From: Candidatus Ruminococcus avistercoris
Lineage (GTDB): Bacteria > Bacillota > Clostridia > Lachnospirales > Lachnospiraceae
DNA: 64,000 bases
Direction of reading: 5' to 3'
Assembly: GCA_019120315.1 (NCBI GenBank)
Contig: DWVJ01000031.1
Coordinates: 62,001 to 126,000, forward strand
The position numbers and the translations under genes are program-made. How positions within the stretch are numbered: the first letter of the stretch is position 1; each line of letters starts with the position of its first letter. This document shows positions 62,767-64,000 of this stretch, piece after piece. The notes beneath the pieces are model-generated. The model saw only the letters and a list, made by a program, of their open reading frames with translations. It was not told the DNA's origin and did no database searches.

Positions 62767-64000
62767 TTATGTTAAATTTTCCATTTGTCCGAGGATAACG
62801 GCCTCCGCCGTTTTCAGACCGTCCATGGCCGCCGATGTGATGCCTCCCGCGTAACCGGCTCCCTCCCCGCAGGGATACAGTCCCTTTACGGCGCTCTGGA
62901 ATGTATCGTCCCGCCAGATCCGCACCGGAGAAGAAGAACGACTCTCCACCGCGGAAATCAGACAGTCATCCCGGTCAAATCCGGCGATTTTGCTTCCAAA
63001 AGCGCGGATCCCCTCTTCCAGCGCATTTCCCATAAAAGGAGGAAGCAGGGAGCGGACATCGGTCAGATCATACGCTCCTTTCATGCAGGGCTTTACCTCA
63101 CCCAGTCCGGCGCTCGCCTGGAAACGGCAAAAATCAGCAAAAAGCTGTACTGGTATGGCTCCCTGCCCCGCCGCAAACGCCTTTTCCTCCAAGGCGCGCT
63201 GAAAGGCGATGCCTCTTAGCGCCTCCGGGACAGAAGAATCGCCGTACTTCATAAAATCCTCCGTCGTCACCGTAACGATCAGCGCGCTGTTGGCGTTGCG
63301 GGAATCCCTTCCGTGATAACTCATGCCGTTGACTGCCAGCAGACCTTTTTCGGAAGAGGCATTGACCACATACCCTCCGGGACACATGCAGAAGCTGTAG
63401 ACTCCTCTGCCGTCTTTTGTCTGATGGGTCAGCTTATAGGGCGCCGCCCCCAGACGCGGCGCCTGCTCCCTGCCATACTGGGAAAGATTGATCATCGTCT
63501 GCGGATGCTCGATACGGATACCGGCCGCAAAGGATTTGGCGCTCATGGGGACTCCCCTGTCATACAGCATTTGGAACGTATCCCGCGCACTGTGCCCGAT
63601 GGCCAGAACCAGCGCGTCTGCCGGAAGCCATTCTTTATGATTGACTTCTATGGCGGTGATTCTTCCCTTCCCGCAGGCAATATCCGTCATCTTTGTCCCA
63701 AAGAAAAACCGGCCTCCCATTTCTTCGATGGATCGTCTCAGATTTCGGACGATGGAAATCAGCTGATCCGTGCCCAGATGGGGTTTCTGCTGCCAGAGAA
63801 TCTCCTCCGGCGCTCCAGCCTGCACGAACAGTTCCAGCACTTTGCGGTTCCGTCCTCTGGGATCTTTGACCGTAGTATTTAACTTCCCGTCGGAAAAAGT
63901 ACCGGCTCCGCCTTCCCCGAACTGCACGTTGGATTCTTCATCCAGTATGCCGCTTTCCCAGAACGCATTCACCTTCCGGATCCGTTCCTCCACCTTATCG
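62767..64000 (-). CDS. FAD-dependent dehydrogenase (COG2509-like), 5' end beyond window
   Basis: The frame remains open to the right edge, so the N-terminus (including the FAD Rossmann segment) is missing. About 410 residues are visible, with the signature ESNVQFGEGGAGTFSDGKLNT, then VLAIGHSARDTFQML, and the C-terminal FAD-binding block YPCGEGAGYAGGITSAAMDGLKTAEAV. It is the 'uncharacterised FAD-dependent dehydrogenase' family, often near radC. No substrate known. Confidence 0.9.
   Translation of the reverse strand, partial: DKVEERIRKVNAFWESGILDEESNVQFGEGGAGTFSDGKLNTTVKDPRGRNRKVLELFVQAGAPEEILWQQKPHLGTDQLISIVRNLRRSIEEMGGRFFFGTKMTDIACGKGRITAIEVNHKEWLPADALVLAIGHSARDTFQMLYDRGVPMSAKSFAAGIRIEHPQTMINLSQYGREQAPRLGAAPYKLTHQTKDGRGVYSFCMCPGGYVVNASSEKGLLAVNGMSYHGRDSRNANSALIVTVTTEDFMKYGDSSVPEALRGIAFQRALEEKAFAAGQGAIPVQLFADFCRFQASAGLGEVKPCMKGAYDLTDVRSLLPPFMGNALEEGIRAFGSKIAGFDRDDCLISAVESRSSSPVRIWRDDTFQSAVKGLYPCGEGAGYAGGITSAAMDGLKTAEAVILGQMENLT

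Overview
The window is a piece of chromosome from a spore-forming, anaerobic-type Clostridia, most likely Lachnospiraceae. The evidence is an alpha/beta-type small acid-soluble spore protein, a YlbJ-type sporulation membrane protein, the rsmD-coaD-ylbJ order, a hisZ-hisG(short)-hisD-hisB-hisIE operon, L27 made with a cleavable N-terminal extension beside its protease Prp, a LexA/YneA-like SOS pair, and RodA/MinDE/PBP2/MreBCD in one cluster. Most of it is ordinary, dense core genome; no tRNA, rRNA, CRISPR array or recognisable insertion sequence was seen.

Layout. 1-6.3 kb: end of an FtsX-like permease, a DUF6465 protein, SASP, an MGS-like protein, rsmD, coaD, a coiled-coil protein, ylbJ (convergent) and a PepD-like dipeptidase. 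6.3-13.2 kb: alarmone synthetase, rsmF, RsuA- and RluA-type pseudouridine synthases, a YgiQ radical-SAM protein, signal peptidase I and recU. 13.2-18.4 kb: histidine operon from a perfect-consensus promoter lying on the recU stop codon. 18.4-25.1 kb: accessory stretch with a FUSC-type protein, YczE/MarR pair, HAD phosphatase, a double-GNAT protein, small ORFs and an AAA-ATPase/nuclease-like gene bracketed by a 32-bp duplicated promoter. 25.2-34.2 kb: conserved translation/RNA cluster (TIGR03960-type radical SAM, DUF2344, rng, degV, rplU-prp-rpmA, obgE, yhbY, nadD, yqeK, rsfS).

34.2-37.7 kb: SOS locus. lexA and a YneA-like LysM protein each keep LexA-box promoters but are separated by a divergent AraC regulator and IolG-like dehydrogenase. 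37.7-41.3 kb: DUF554 protein, a sugar-binding lipoprotein fused by deletion to the tail of a lost RbsC-type permease, and a XerS-like recombinase. 41.3-44.2 kb: PepSY lipoprotein with a two-component system; matching 11-bp-spaced repeats lie upstream of both transcription units. 44.2-52.8 kb: dtd, ttcA, a cytidylate-kinase-like gene, and rluD-lspA-aroB-ylmH-sepF-yggS-HlyD-like. 52.8-64 kb: P-loop protein, D,D-carboxypeptidase, rodA, minE, minD, a 966-residue PBP2, mreD, mreC, a divergent mreB, radC and a partial FAD-dependent dehydrogenase; all but the last belong to cell shape, division or DNA repair.

The strongest leads are the SOS locus split by an inserted sugar-metabolism pair, the HisF/HisA-like pseudo-barrel fused to HisIE, the methylglyoxal-synthase homologue lacking several catalytic residues, the duplicated promoter around an internally deleted AAA/nuclease gene, and the PepSY/two-component operator repeats. 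I did not find a clearly new multi-gene system. All names come from reading motifs and recalled families; no database search was run.
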